DNA of 64,000 nt. Origin: Streptomyces graminofaciens (lineage in GTDB: Bacteria > Actinomycetota > Actinomycetes > Streptomycetales > Streptomycetaceae). A program made the translations under genes and the position numbers. Below are positions 47,984 to 56,077 of the stretch, in pieces; the stretch's first letter is position 1, and each line of letters begins with the position of its first letter. Below the pieces are notes generated by a model. That model was not told the DNA's origin. It was given only the letters and a program-made list of their open reading frames with translations, and ran no database searches. The stretch is taken from positions 7,846,501 to 7,910,500 of the forward strand of contig NZ_AP018448.1 of the NCBI RefSeq assembly GCF_030294945.1, in the 5' to 3' direction.

Positions 47984-48448
47984 ATGGACCAGCGGGACGA
48001 GCCGGCGCGGCCGGACGGGGAGGGACAGCGGGACGAGCCGGCGCTGCCGGGCCGGGAGGGGCAGCGGGACGCCGTCGTGGCCGTGCTGCGCCGGGGCGAT
48101 CGGGTGCTCGTCATCGAGCGCGGCCCGGAGGCCAGGCGGTCGGGCTACTGGGCACCGCTCAGCGGAAAGGTCGAGCCGGGCGAGAGTCAGGCGGAGGCCT
48201 TGGTCCGGGAGGTTCGAGAAGAGGTCGGACTGAAGGTGTCCCCGCTGGCCAAGGTATGGGAGTCGGAGACGGACGACCGGCGGTTCCGGCTGCACTGGTG
48301 GACCGCGGACGTGGCGGAGGGAGAGGTCGTGGCGCAGCCCGGCGAGGTGAGCGACGCGCGGTGGGTGACGGTGGGGCAATTCCTGGAACTGGAACCGACC
48401 TTCGCCGAGGACCGGCAGTTCTTCGAGCGGGTGCTTCCGGAAATATGA
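47984..48448 (+). CDS. NUDIX hydrolase
   Basis: A 154-residue NUDIX protein. The NUDIX box is complete: GKVEPGESQAEALVREVREEVGL (from about residue 62) fits G-x5-E-x7-REuxEExGu. It follows a Val/Arg-rich first strand (AVVAVLRRGDRVLVIERG). Such enzymes hydrolyse nucleoside diphosphates linked to another moiety, often for housecleaning. The first 28 residues are a repeated RDEPA/GxGQRDE-type tract of doubtful function. Coupling to recQ suggests nucleotide-pool or repair work; the substrate is unknown. Confidence 0.85.
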   Translation: MDQRDEPARPDGEGQRDEPALPGREGQRDAVVAVLRRGDRVLVIERGPEARRSGYWAPLSGKVEPGESQAEALVREVREEVGLKVSPLAKVWESETDDRRFRLHWWTADVAEGEVVAQPGEVSDARWVTVGQFLELEPTFAEDRQFFERVLPEI

Positions 48449-48580
48449 GTGGCCGGGCGGCCGCACCGAACACGCCCGGCCTCGCCGTGGACGCCGTATC
48501 CGGCGCCCCCGGGCCTTACCGCTGACAACAGCCCGTCGGCCGGCCGGCTGGGACCGGGCCGAGCAGGGCGACTGGTGCCG

Positions 48581-51460
48581 TCACAGAGCGCGTGACGCGT
48601 ACGCCCTCACGTCGGCGTCCGGGTCCTTGGTGGCTGTGCTGAGGGCCGTGCGGGCGTTCTCGTCGGGCGTGTGCCGTGTGAGGGACAGGACCGCTGCCTT
48701 GCGGACGTCGGCGTTTGGGTCGGCGAGGGACCTGGTCAGGGCGTGGACCGCCACGGACGGATCCGCCGTGGCGAGGGCGGTGGCCGCGCCGGCACGGACC
48801 TGCCAGGCCTCGTCGTCCAGGGCCTCGACGGCCCGGGCGCTCAGCGGAGCCGGGCAGGGGGCGGAAGCCAGCGAGCCGAAGGCGGCGCCGCGCACCAGGG
48901 GATCCGGGTCCTCGGTGAGCCGGTGCAGGGCGGTCCGCGCCGGGTGGCCCGCGTCGACGCCGGCCAGCGCCTTGGCCACGGTGACCCGCACCTCACGGGA
49001 CGGGTCGCCCGCTGCCCGGGCCAGCGACTCCGCCGCGTCGACCGAGACGAGCGCGCGCACGGCCTCGATGCGGACGGAGATCTCCGCGTCGGTCAAAGCC
49101 CCGGCGAACAGTGCGGCGTCGCCGAGCCGCAGGGCGCGCAGCACGTCGAGCGCGGCGGCGCGGACGACCGGGTCGGGCTCGGACAGGGCGGCGGCCAGGC
49201 CGTCGCGCAGGGCCGGTTCGGGTGGCAGCGTCTCGACGAGTTCGCGCAGTGACGCGGCCGCCGCGGCGCGGACCTCGGCGGCGGTGTCGCGCAGCGCCTG
49301 GGCCAGGGCCGGACCCGTGCCGGTCGGCAGAGTCTCGGTCAGTACGGCCACGGCCTCGCGACGGACGGCGGGGGCGGGGTCGGTCAAGTACGGCCGCAGG
49401 GTGGCGAGTTCGGGCTGCTCCTCGGCGAGGGCAACGAGTTCGAGGAGGCGGGTGGAGGAGGGCGCGGGGGTGGGTGGGGAGGGGAGGGGGAGGGGCCCCC
49501 TCCCCGAGATGAAGTCCGATCCCGATCCCGAGTCCGACCCCGAGTCCAACCCCGCCCCCCAGTCCAAGCCCGACACCGCCCCCGAGCCTTCCCCACCCCC
49601 AACCGCCTCTACTCCCGCCTCTACTCCCGCCCCCACTCCCGAAGCCACCGGCGCCCGCTCCCGGGACCCCGCCGTCGCCACGTTCTCCGGATGTACTTCG
49701 CCGAGGTGGCGCGACGGGCCGCCGACCGGAGTGAAGTCGTCGAGCGGGACCAGATAGGGAGCCACGGGCCGGGCCGTGAACTCCATGGCGCCGGAGGGGG
49801 ACTTGTGGAGGTCGAGGTGGTGGAACCAGGAGGTGTCGTCGCGGTGGGGGTGGTCGAGGCGGTCGTGGTAGAGGCCCCAGCGGGACTCCGTGCGGGCCAG
49901 GGAGGCGCGGGCTGCCATTTCGGCGCAGTCGCGGATGAAGCTGACCTCGGCGCAGCGCATCAGTTCGTGCGGGGTGCGGGCGCCCATCGCGGCGATGTCC
50001 GTGTGCATGCGGTCGAAGGCCTCCAGGGCCAGCGACAGTCGTGCGCCGGATTTGGGTGGGGCGACGTAGTCGTTGACGAAGCGGCGCAGTTTGTATTCGA
50101 CCTGGGGCTGCGGGGGGCCGTCCGGGTTGCGCAGCGGGCGGTAGATCAGGTCGTGGGCTTCGTGGAGCTGGTCGGCGGGCAGTTCGCCCTCGTACGGCGT
50201 GTACTGGGCCGCGTCCGCGCCCGCGAGGTCGCCGAAGACGAACGCGCCGATCATGTAGTTGTGCGGGACGCAGGCCAGGTCACCGGCGGCGTACAGGCGG
50301 GGGACGGTCGTACGGGCGTGGTCGTCCACCCGGACACCTGAGGCCGAATGGCCGCCGCACAGGCCGATCTCCGAGATGTGCATCTCGATGTCGTGGGTGC
50401 GGTAGTCGTGGCCGCGGCCGGAATGGAACGTGCCTCGGGTGGGGCGTTCCGTGGAGTGCAGGATCGATTCCAGGGCCGAGATCGACTCTTCGGGGAGGTG
50501 GCTGAGTTTCAGGTAGACGGGGGCCCGGTCGGAGGCGATCTCGGCGGCGAACTCCGCCATCATCTGGCCGGACCAGTAGTCGGAGTCGACGAAGCGTTCG
50601 CCGTGCCGGTTGACCTGGTAGCCGCCGAAGGGGTTGGCGACGTAGGCGCAGGCCGGGCCGTTGTAGTCCTTGATCAGCGGGTTGATCTGGAAGCACTCGA
50701 TGCCGGTGAGTTCGGCGCCCGCGTGGTACGCCATGGCGTAGCCGTCGCCCGCGTTGGTCGGGTTCTCGTAGGTGCCGTACAGGTAGCCGGAGGCGGGCAG
50801 GCCGAGGCGGCCGCACGCGCCGGTCGCGAGGATCACCGCGCCCGCGCGGACCGTCACGAACGCGCCGGTGCGCGTGTTGAAGCCGACCGCCCCCACAGCG
50901 CGGCCCTGCGCCGTGAGGACGCGTACCGGCATCACCCGGTTCTCGATGCGGATCCGCTCCCGCATCTCGCGCCGCCGCAGCTGCCGGTACAGGACCTTCT
51001 TGACGTCCTTGCCCTCGGGCATGGGCAGGACGTAGGACCCTGAGCGGTGGACCTGGCGGACCGCGTACTCGCCGTGCTCGTCCTTCTCGAACTTCACCCC
51101 GTACGACTCCAGTCGCTGCACCATCGCGAAGCCGCGGGTGGCGGTCTGGCGGACGGTGGACTGGTCGACGATGCCGTCGTTGGCGCGGGTGATCTCGGCG
51201 ACGTAGTCGTCGGGTTCGGCGCGGCCGGGGATGACAGCGTTGTTGACGCCGTCCATGCCCATGGCGAGGGCGCCGGAGTGGCGGACGTGGGCCTTCTCCA
51301 GGAGGAGGACGTTCGCGCCGTGCTCGGCGGCCGTCAGCGCGGCCATCGTGCCCGCGGTGCCGCCGCCGATGACGAGGACGTCGCAGGTCAGCTCCTCGGC
51401 GTCGGTGAGGGCGGGGATCTGCAGAGGCGTGTGCGCAGGGGTGTTCGCGGGGGTGGTCAC
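48581..51460 (-). CDS. AprA/fumarate-reductase-like flavoprotein fused to HEAT repeats
   Basis: A 959-residue soluble protein. Residues about 20-600 form a flavoprotein of the succinate dehydrogenase/fumarate reductase superfamily: FAD motif VLVIGGGTAGTMAALTAAEHGANVLLLEKA, then RHSGALAMGMDGVNNAV, most like AprA of adenylylsulfate reductase, and an AAGDLACVPHNYMIGAFVFGDLAG closing motif. A Gly/Ser/Asp linker of about 70 residues leads to roughly nine HEAT repeats (about 670-959). It is the last gene of an operon with a two-cluster ferredoxin (AprB-like partner) and an ABC transporter. GTG start at 51460. Substrate unknown; oxidation or reduction of an imported sulphur compound is a guess. Confidence 0.8.
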   Translation of the reverse strand: MTTPANTPAHTPLQIPALTDAEELTCDVLVIGGGTAGTMAALTAAEHGANVLLLEKAHVRHSGALAMGMDGVNNAVIPGRAEPDDYVAEITRANDGIVDQSTVRQTATRGFAMVQRLESYGVKFEKDEHGEYAVRQVHRSGSYVLPMPEGKDVKKVLYRQLRRREMRERIRIENRVMPVRVLTAQGRAVGAVGFNTRTGAFVTVRAGAVILATGACGRLGLPASGYLYGTYENPTNAGDGYAMAYHAGAELTGIECFQINPLIKDYNGPACAYVANPFGGYQVNRHGERFVDSDYWSGQMMAEFAAEIASDRAPVYLKLSHLPEESISALESILHSTERPTRGTFHSGRGHDYRTHDIEMHISEIGLCGGHSASGVRVDDHARTTVPRLYAAGDLACVPHNYMIGAFVFGDLAGADAAQYTPYEGELPADQLHEAHDLIYRPLRNPDGPPQPQVEYKLRRFVNDYVAPPKSGARLSLALEAFDRMHTDIAAMGARTPHELMRCAEVSFIRDCAEMAARASLARTESRWGLYHDRLDHPHRDDTSWFHHLDLHKSPSGAMEFTARPVAPYLVPLDDFTPVGGPSRHLGEVHPENVATAGSRERAPVASGVGAGVEAGVEAVGGGEGSGAVSGLDWGAGLDSGSDSGSGSDFISGRGPLPLPSPPTPAPSSTRLLELVALAEEQPELATLRPYLTDPAPAVRREAVAVLTETLPTGTGPALAQALRDTAAEVRAAAAASLRELVETLPPEPALRDGLAAALSEPDPVVRAAALDVLRALRLGDAALFAGALTDAEISVRIEAVRALVSVDAAESLARAAGDPSREVRVTVAKALAGVDAGHPARTALHRLTEDPDPLVRGAAFGSLASAPCPAPLSARAVEALDDEAWQVRAGAATALATADPSVAVHALTRSLADPNADVRKAAVLSLTRHTPDENARTALSTATKDPDADVRAYASRAL

Positions 51461-51471
51461 CGGTGGGCCTT

Positions 51472-52260
51472 TCAGGTACCGAGCGAGGTGAGGACTTCGC
51501 GGCGCAGGGCCGCGCGCGCCGGGTCGTCGTGCGCCGTGCGGTCGCGGGGGCGCGGTATGTCGCGTACGGCGGTGAGGCGGCCCGCGCCGAGGAGCGCCAC
51601 GCGGTCGCCGAGGTACAGGGCCTCGTCCACGTCATGGGTGACGAAGACGACGGTCGCGCCCGTGCCGTGCAGTACCTCGACCAGCAGGTCCTGCATGCCG
51701 GCCCGGGTCTGGGCGTCGAGCGCGCCGAACGGCTCGTCCATCAGGACGGCGCGCGGGCGCCCGGCGAGGGCGCGGGCCAGCTGTGCGCGCTGGCGTTGTC
51801 CGCCGGAGACGTGGTGCGGCAGCTGCCGGGCCTGGTCGGCGAGTCCGACTCTGGCCAGCCATGACTCGGCCTGGGTACGGCGTGCGGCGCGTGGTGTTCC
51901 GGCGATGGCGAGCGGCAGTTCGACGTTCGCGCGCAGGGTGCGCCACGGGAGGAGGGCGTCCTCCTGGAAGACGAGGGCGCGTTCGGCGCTGGGGCCGGTC
52001 AGTGGGCGGCCGTCCTGGGTGATCTCCCCGGTGAGCAGGGGCAGCAGGCCGGCCAGGGTGCGCAGCAGCGTGGACTTGCCGCAGCCGGAGGAGCCGACGA
52101 CGGTGAGGATCTCGCCGGGTACGACGTCCAGGTCGACGCCGGACAGGACGGGCGCGCCGGGGCGGCCGAGCCCCGCGTCGGTGAGGGTGAGGCGGGTGCC
52201 GCGTGCGGTCGGCGGCGCCTCGGCCGCCGTGGCGGTGGAGATCTCAGACGAGGTGCTCAT
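51472..52260 (-). CDS. ABC transporter ATPase (SsuB/TauB-like)
   Basis: A 262-residue ABC ATPase. Walker A GSSGCGKST is at about residues 56-64, Q-loop FQEDALLPWR near 98-107, signature SGGQRQRAQLARAL near 150-163, Walker B VLMDEPFGALD, and the switch His in VTHDVDEA. The closest style is the nitrate/sulfonate/taurine family. It overlaps the permease gene by 17 bases and ends 11 bases before the flavoprotein gene. It powers uptake of the ligand bound by the downstream-encoded lipoprotein partner in the same operon. Confidence 0.92.
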   Translation of the reverse strand: MSTSSEISTATAAEAPPTARGTRLTLTDAGLGRPGAPVLSGVDLDVVPGEILTVVGSSGCGKSTLLRTLAGLLPLLTGEITQDGRPLTGPSAERALVFQEDALLPWRTLRANVELPLAIAGTPRAARRTQAESWLARVGLADQARQLPHHVSGGQRQRAQLARALAGRPRAVLMDEPFGALDAQTRAGMQDLLVEVLHGTGATVVFVTHDVDEALYLGDRVALLGAGRLTAVRDIPRPRDRTAHDDPARAALRREVLTSLGT

Positions 52261-53140
52261 CGCGTGCCTCCTCGGTCTGGGACGCGGTTCCCTTGCGTAC
52301 GGGGTCGGTGGCGGGCGTCCCCGCGGTGGCGGCTGGTGGCATGCCGCCCGCCTTCGGCCGTCGCGGCGGGACGTACGACGTGGACGTGCGGGGCAGCCAG
52401 TGGGTGAGGCGGCGGCCCAGGACTTCCACGGCTGTCGAGGTGAGCCAGCCGAGGACGCCGATGGTGGCCATGCCGACGAAGACGCCCGGGTAGTTCACGA
52501 CGGTGTAGTCCTGCCAGGTGCGGTACCCGACGCCGTACTGGCCGGAGATCATCTCGGCGGAGATCACACAGATCCAGGAGACGCCGATGCCGACCGACAG
52601 GCCGCCGAAGATGCCGGGCAGGGCGCCCGGCAGGACGACCGAGCCGAGCACCCGCCACCGGCCGCCGCCCATCGTGCGGACCGCCTCCTCCCACACCGGT
52701 GTCAGCGCGCGGACGGCGTGCCGGGTGGAGACGAGGACCGGGAAGAACGCGGCGGTGAAGGTGATGAAGACGATGCCCTGTTCGTTGGAGGGGAAGAGCA
52801 GGATGGCCACGGGGACCAGGGCGATCGCGGGGATCGGGCGGGCGACTTCGAGGACCGGGCCGAGCAGGTCCTCGGCGAGTCGGGAGCGGGCCACGAGGAC
52901 GCCGACGGCCACGCCGAGGACCGCGGCGAGCAGGAAGCCGCTGAGGATGCGGGTGAGGCTGTCGGTGAGGTCGGTCCAGTAGTCGGGGCCGGTCAGCCGG
53001 TCGGCGAAGGCGCGGGCCACGTCGGTGACCGTGGGGAACTGCGAGAAGCGCAGCCAGAGGTCGACGTCCAGGCTGGTCAGCAGCTGCCAGAGGCCGAGGG
53101 CGGCCGTCAGCGAGGCCGCCCTCAGTGCGTACCGGGTCAC
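52244..53140 (-). CDS. ABC transporter permease (SsuC/TauC-like)
   Basis: A 298-residue inner-membrane permease with six helices. The EAA loop EEAVRTMGGGRWRVLGSVVLPGALPGIFGGL (about residues 165-195) contacts the ATPase. GTG 53140 was chosen because it overlaps the binding-protein stop (GTGA) and the hydrophobic N-terminus begins there; the longer upstream frame is not protein-like. The C-terminal 45 residues are a polar tail. It belongs to the nitrate/sulfonate/taurine permease family. Confidence 0.9.
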   Translation of the reverse strand: MTRYALRAASLTAALGLWQLLTSLDVDLWLRFSQFPTVTDVARAFADRLTGPDYWTDLTDSLTRILSGFLLAAVLGVAVGVLVARSRLAEDLLGPVLEVARPIPAIALVPVAILLFPSNEQGIVFITFTAAFFPVLVSTRHAVRALTPVWEEAVRTMGGGRWRVLGSVVLPGALPGIFGGLSVGIGVSWICVISAEMISGQYGVGYRTWQDYTVVNYPGVFVGMATIGVLGWLTSTAVEVLGRRLTHWLPRTSTSYVPPRRPKAGGMPPAATAGTPATDPVRKGTASQTEEARDEHLV

Positions 53141-54480
53141 GACGCCTGCTTCAGCGCGTCGGCGTAGGTGATGACGCGGGCGCCGGTGTGCTCCGCGATG
53201 TACGCCTTCGCTGTCGCGGGGGCCACGAAGGGGAGCAGGTTCTCGCCGTCCGCGACCCACACCGCCCGGTCGGCGAACCACAGGGTGCCGGTGGTGGCGT
53301 CGGGTACGTAGGCGGCGCGGATGCCGTCCTTGTGCTGTGCGACGTAGGCCAGCAGTTCGGCGGGCGTCTTGAAGGGGCGGGTCTCGGTGGCGTCCTTCGG
53401 CCAGACCTCGCTCGCGGCCGGCGGCGGGGTCGAGGAGAGGCGCTCGGCGTAGTCCTGGCCCAGTGCCTTCTTGACGTAGCTGTCGTCGACGAAGGAGTCC
53501 ACGTCGACGTCGCCGGTCAGCTTCGCCGCCTTGAGGATCGGTACGTCCTTCTTCAGGGCGGAGACGAGCTGCGGTTTGACGGCCGGGTCGAAGGTGGAGA
53601 TGCCGTGGGCGCCGTTGTAGAGGTAGACCACCTCGGCGGGGAGCTGGGTGGCGTCGGCGACCTTCTCGGCGGCGGCCACGGGGTGTTCGTCGAGGTAGTC
53701 GGTGGCCTGCGCCTGGGCCTTGAGGAAGGCGTCGACGACGGCGGGGCTCCGCTTCGCGAAGTCCTCGCGCACGGTGACGCCGTGGAAGGTCGGCAGGTTC
53801 AGCTGCGCGCCGTCGTACAGGGCCTTCGCCTTGCCCTGGTAGGCGAGCAGGCCGGGCCAGGCGACGAACTGCGAGAGCGCGTCCGTGCTGCCGGAGGCGA
53901 GGGCCGAGGCGCCGACGGCCGGCTGCTGGTTGAGCTTCTCGATGTCCTTGTTCGCGTCCAGGCCGATGCGTTGCAGGGCTCGTACGAGGGTGCCGTCGGC
54001 CGCCGAGCCGATGCTCGTGGAGACCTTCTTGCCCTTCAGGTCTTTCAGGGAGGCGAGCTTCGAGTCCGGTGCGGTGACGATGGTGTTGAGGCCGCCGCGG
54101 AGGTTGTAGCCGGTGACCGAGATCAGGTGCGTTGGCTTGCCCAGCTGCTTGCCGCGGGCCGCGTTGATCAGCAGTGGGAAGTCGCCCATCGAGCCGATGT
54201 CGATCTTTCCGGCGGTCATCTGGGCGGTGATGGGGGCGCCGGTGGCGTAGTCCTGCCAGTCGACCTTGTAGGTGTGGCCGTCGTGGAGGGCGTCGAGCTG
54301 CTTCTCGAAGTAGCCGAGGGAGCGGAGCAGGGTTCCGGCGGTGACCGTGTTGATGGTCTTGGACTGGTAGCCGACGTGGACGGTGATCGTGGAGCCGTCG
54401 CCTGCCTCGGCGCTGCCGCCGCAGGCGCTCAGCGGGAGGAGGAGAAGGGTGGTGGAGACGGCAAGTGCGGTGCGCTTCAT
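53137..54480 (-). CDS. ABC transporter substrate-binding lipoprotein with NosL-like C-terminal domain
   Basis: A 447-residue lipoprotein (lipobox LSAC at about residues 16-19). Residues about 30-350 form an NMT1/SsuA-type periplasmic binding fold (HVGYQSKTINTVTAGTLLRSLGYFEK; GDFPLLINAARGK; LKDLKGKKVSTSIGSAADG). The last 80 residues (about 368-447) read like a NosL domain: AAYVPDATTGTLWFADRAVWVADGENLLPFVAPATAKAYIAEHTGARVITY. NosL proteins bind Cu(I), but the usual Met/Cys ligands are not obvious here. Relatives of about 320-340 residues lack this tail. Substrate unknown. Confidence 0.82.
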   Translation of the reverse strand: MKRTALAVSTTLLLLPLSACGGSAEAGDGSTITVHVGYQSKTINTVTAGTLLRSLGYFEKQLDALHDGHTYKVDWQDYATGAPITAQMTAGKIDIGSMGDFPLLINAARGKQLGKPTHLISVTGYNLRGGLNTIVTAPDSKLASLKDLKGKKVSTSIGSAADGTLVRALQRIGLDANKDIEKLNQQPAVGASALASGSTDALSQFVAWPGLLAYQGKAKALYDGAQLNLPTFHGVTVREDFAKRSPAVVDAFLKAQAQATDYLDEHPVAAAEKVADATQLPAEVVYLYNGAHGISTFDPAVKPQLVSALKKDVPILKAAKLTGDVDVDSFVDDSYVKKALGQDYAERLSSTPPPAASEVWPKDATETRPFKTPAELLAYVAQHKDGIRAAYVPDATTGTLWFADRAVWVADGENLLPFVAPATAKAYIAEHTGARVITYADALKQAS

Positions 54481-54526
54481 GGAGTTCGGTGCCTCTCAGC
54501 GGGCTGGGCTGGTCGCCGGAGCTGGT

Positions 54527-54754
54527 TCAGCGGAGCAAATAGGGCATGTTGACCGTCACGGCGCCGGTGGGGCAGCGGGCCGCGCACGGGCCGCAGTACC
54601 AGCACTCGTCGACGTGCATGTACGCCTTGCCGTTGCTCTCGTCGATGGCGAGGGAGTCCAGCGGGCACATGTCCACGCAGAGCGTGCAGCCGTCGATGCA
54701 CTTCGACTCGTCGATGGTCACGGGCACGTCGGCCCGCTGGGGCACCAGAGGCAT
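54527..54754 (-). CDS. Two-cluster [4Fe-4S] ferredoxin (AprB-like)
   Basis: A 75-residue ferredoxin with two [4Fe-4S] motifs: CIDGCTLCVDMCP (about residues 18-30) and CWYCGPCAARCP (about 50-61). The order and spacing resemble the core of AprB and of other flavoprotein-linked iron-sulphur subunits. With the AprA-like flavoprotein in the same operon it would relay electrons to or from the FAD. It lies between the regulator and binding-protein genes. ATG 54754. Confidence 0.9.
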   Translation of the reverse strand: MPLVPQRADVPVTIDESKCIDGCTLCVDMCPLDSLAIDESNGKAYMHVDECWYCGPCAARCPTGAVTVNMPYLLR

Positions 54755-54786
54755 GGGTGTCTCCAGGAATGTGCGAGCAGGGATTG

Positions 54787-55566
54787 TCAGAGGGACCGGT
54801 GCAGCAGGCCGCTCATGGTGATGCGGTCGCCGCGGAAGCGGATGAACTCCAGGTCGACGGGGCGGCCGTCGGCGAGGTGAGTGAGGCGCTCCAGCATGAG
54901 GACGGCCGCGCCGCGCGGAGCTTCCAGTACGGCGGCGGAGTTGGCGTCCGCGTTGACCGCCTCCAGCGTGATCTCGGCGTGGCCGAGGCGCTGTCCGGTG
55001 ATGGCTTCCAGCAGGCGGAAGACATCGGTGTTCTCCAGGTCGGCGTCGAGCAGGGCGGTGCCGAGGTCGAGCGGGATGTAGGTGAGGTCGAGGGAGAGGG
55101 GGAGGCCGCCCAGGCGGCGCAGACGTTCGATGTAGAGGACGTCGGTGCCTGTCGGTACCCGGAGGCGGTCGGCGACCGGGGCGGGTGCGGGGACGGGGCC
55201 CATCGTGCGGACCTCGTTGGTGACGTGGCCGTGTTCGCGGAGGGTTTCCGCCAGGCCCATGAGGCGGTCCAGGCCGTGGGGGTACTTCTGGGCGACGACG
55301 ACCGTGCCGACGCCGGGCTGGCGTTCGACCAGGCCCTCGGCGCGGAGCAGGTCGAGGGCCTGGCGGACGGTGTTGCGGGAGGCGCGGTAGTCGGTGGCGA
55401 GGATCGACTCGTGGGGGAGGGCGCCGCCCGGGAAGCCGGCGGTCAGGAGTTGGTGGCGGAGGAGGTCGGCGAGTTGCCTGGCCCGGTCCGCGCGCAGCCG
55501 CCGCCGGTGGGCGGCGACGGTGGTCGCGCCTTGGCCGGCGTGGTCGCGGATACGGTCGGTGGGCAT
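54787..55566 (-). CDS. GntR-family regulator with UTRA ligand domain (HutC subfamily)
   Basis: A 259-residue regulator. The N-terminal winged helix covers about residues 30-95 (ARQLADLLRHQLLTAGFPGGALPHESILATDYRASRNTVRQALDLLRAEGLVERQPGVGT). The UTRA sensor covers about 115-255 (LYIERLRRLGGLPLSLDLTYIP; AAVLMLERLTHLADGRPVDLEFIRFRGDR). It is the first gene of the operon, 32 bases ahead of the ferredoxin, and most likely represses it until a ligand binds. Start ATG 55566; ATG 55578 is possible. The ligand should be the transported compound or a product, but nothing shows which. Confidence 0.87.
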   Translation of the reverse strand: MPTDRIRDHAGQGATTVAAHRRRLRADRARQLADLLRHQLLTAGFPGGALPHESILATDYRASRNTVRQALDLLRAEGLVERQPGVGTVVVAQKYPHGLDRLMGLAETLREHGHVTNEVRTMGPVPAPAPVADRLRVPTGTDVLYIERLRRLGGLPLSLDLTYIPLDLGTALLDADLENTDVFRLLEAITGQRLGHAEITLEAVNADANSAAVLEAPRGAAVLMLERLTHLADGRPVDLEFIRFRGDRITMSGLLHRSL

Positions 55567-55578
55567 GTCCGGAACCAT

Positions 55579-56077
55579 ACCGATGAGGTAGGGAATCAAG
55601 TGTTGCCGAAGTGTTGCGCCACCTGACGCTCCGCCGGATACGCCGCTGACCTGCGGTGTTTCCTGGAGTGTGAGGAAGATCTGCCAGTCTGGGGTGATCC
55701 GCGGGTGGCTGGTTCGGGTTGGTGCGCAGCCGGTCCGTCGTGGGTGGTTCGTCTTTGGCCCGTACGGGTCCGTCGTGGGCGGTTCGCCTCTGGTCCGTAC
55801 AGGTCCGTCGTGGGTGGTTCACCTTTGGTCCGTACGGGGTCGGGGGCGCGCCGGGGGGATCCGTCCTCAGGCCGGCGGGGAATCGGACTGCTGGAAAAAG
55901 TCCGACCAGTTGACGCGTCGGCCACTGCGAGCGGACACCCCGGCACCCCCCGGCCCTCGGCCCCCGGCCCCCGGCCCCCCGGCACACCCCCACGGCGCCC
56001 TGGCACACCCCCTCCCTCGCCGTACGCGGCTGCCCTGCCGCCCCAGGTGGTCGTGCCGTACGTACGCCGCCGTCGCC
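55579..56077. other. Gene-free region upstream of the GntR operon
   Basis: About 500 bases with no supported gene. It holds the three 35-base repeats (55732-55836), a mononucleotide-rich stretch of repeated GGCCCCC units near 55935-55985, and presumably the promoter of the minus-strand operon. Long open frames here are low-complexity. Confidence 0.5.
55732..55836. repeat. Three tandem 35-base repeats
   Basis: Units at 55732-55766, 55767-55801 and 55802-55836 all begin GGTCCGTCGTGGG and end CCGTAC, differing at only a few positions. A partial unit may precede them. They lie about 165-270 bases upstream of the GntR gene, so a regulatory role is possible; slippage of non-functional DNA is equally possible. 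Confidence 0.75.

Noticed and set aside
53141..53281. Upstream extension of the permease frame
   Set aside because: It overlaps the binding-protein gene and encodes an Arg-rich, shadow-type sequence; GTG 53140 overlapping the previous stop fits better.
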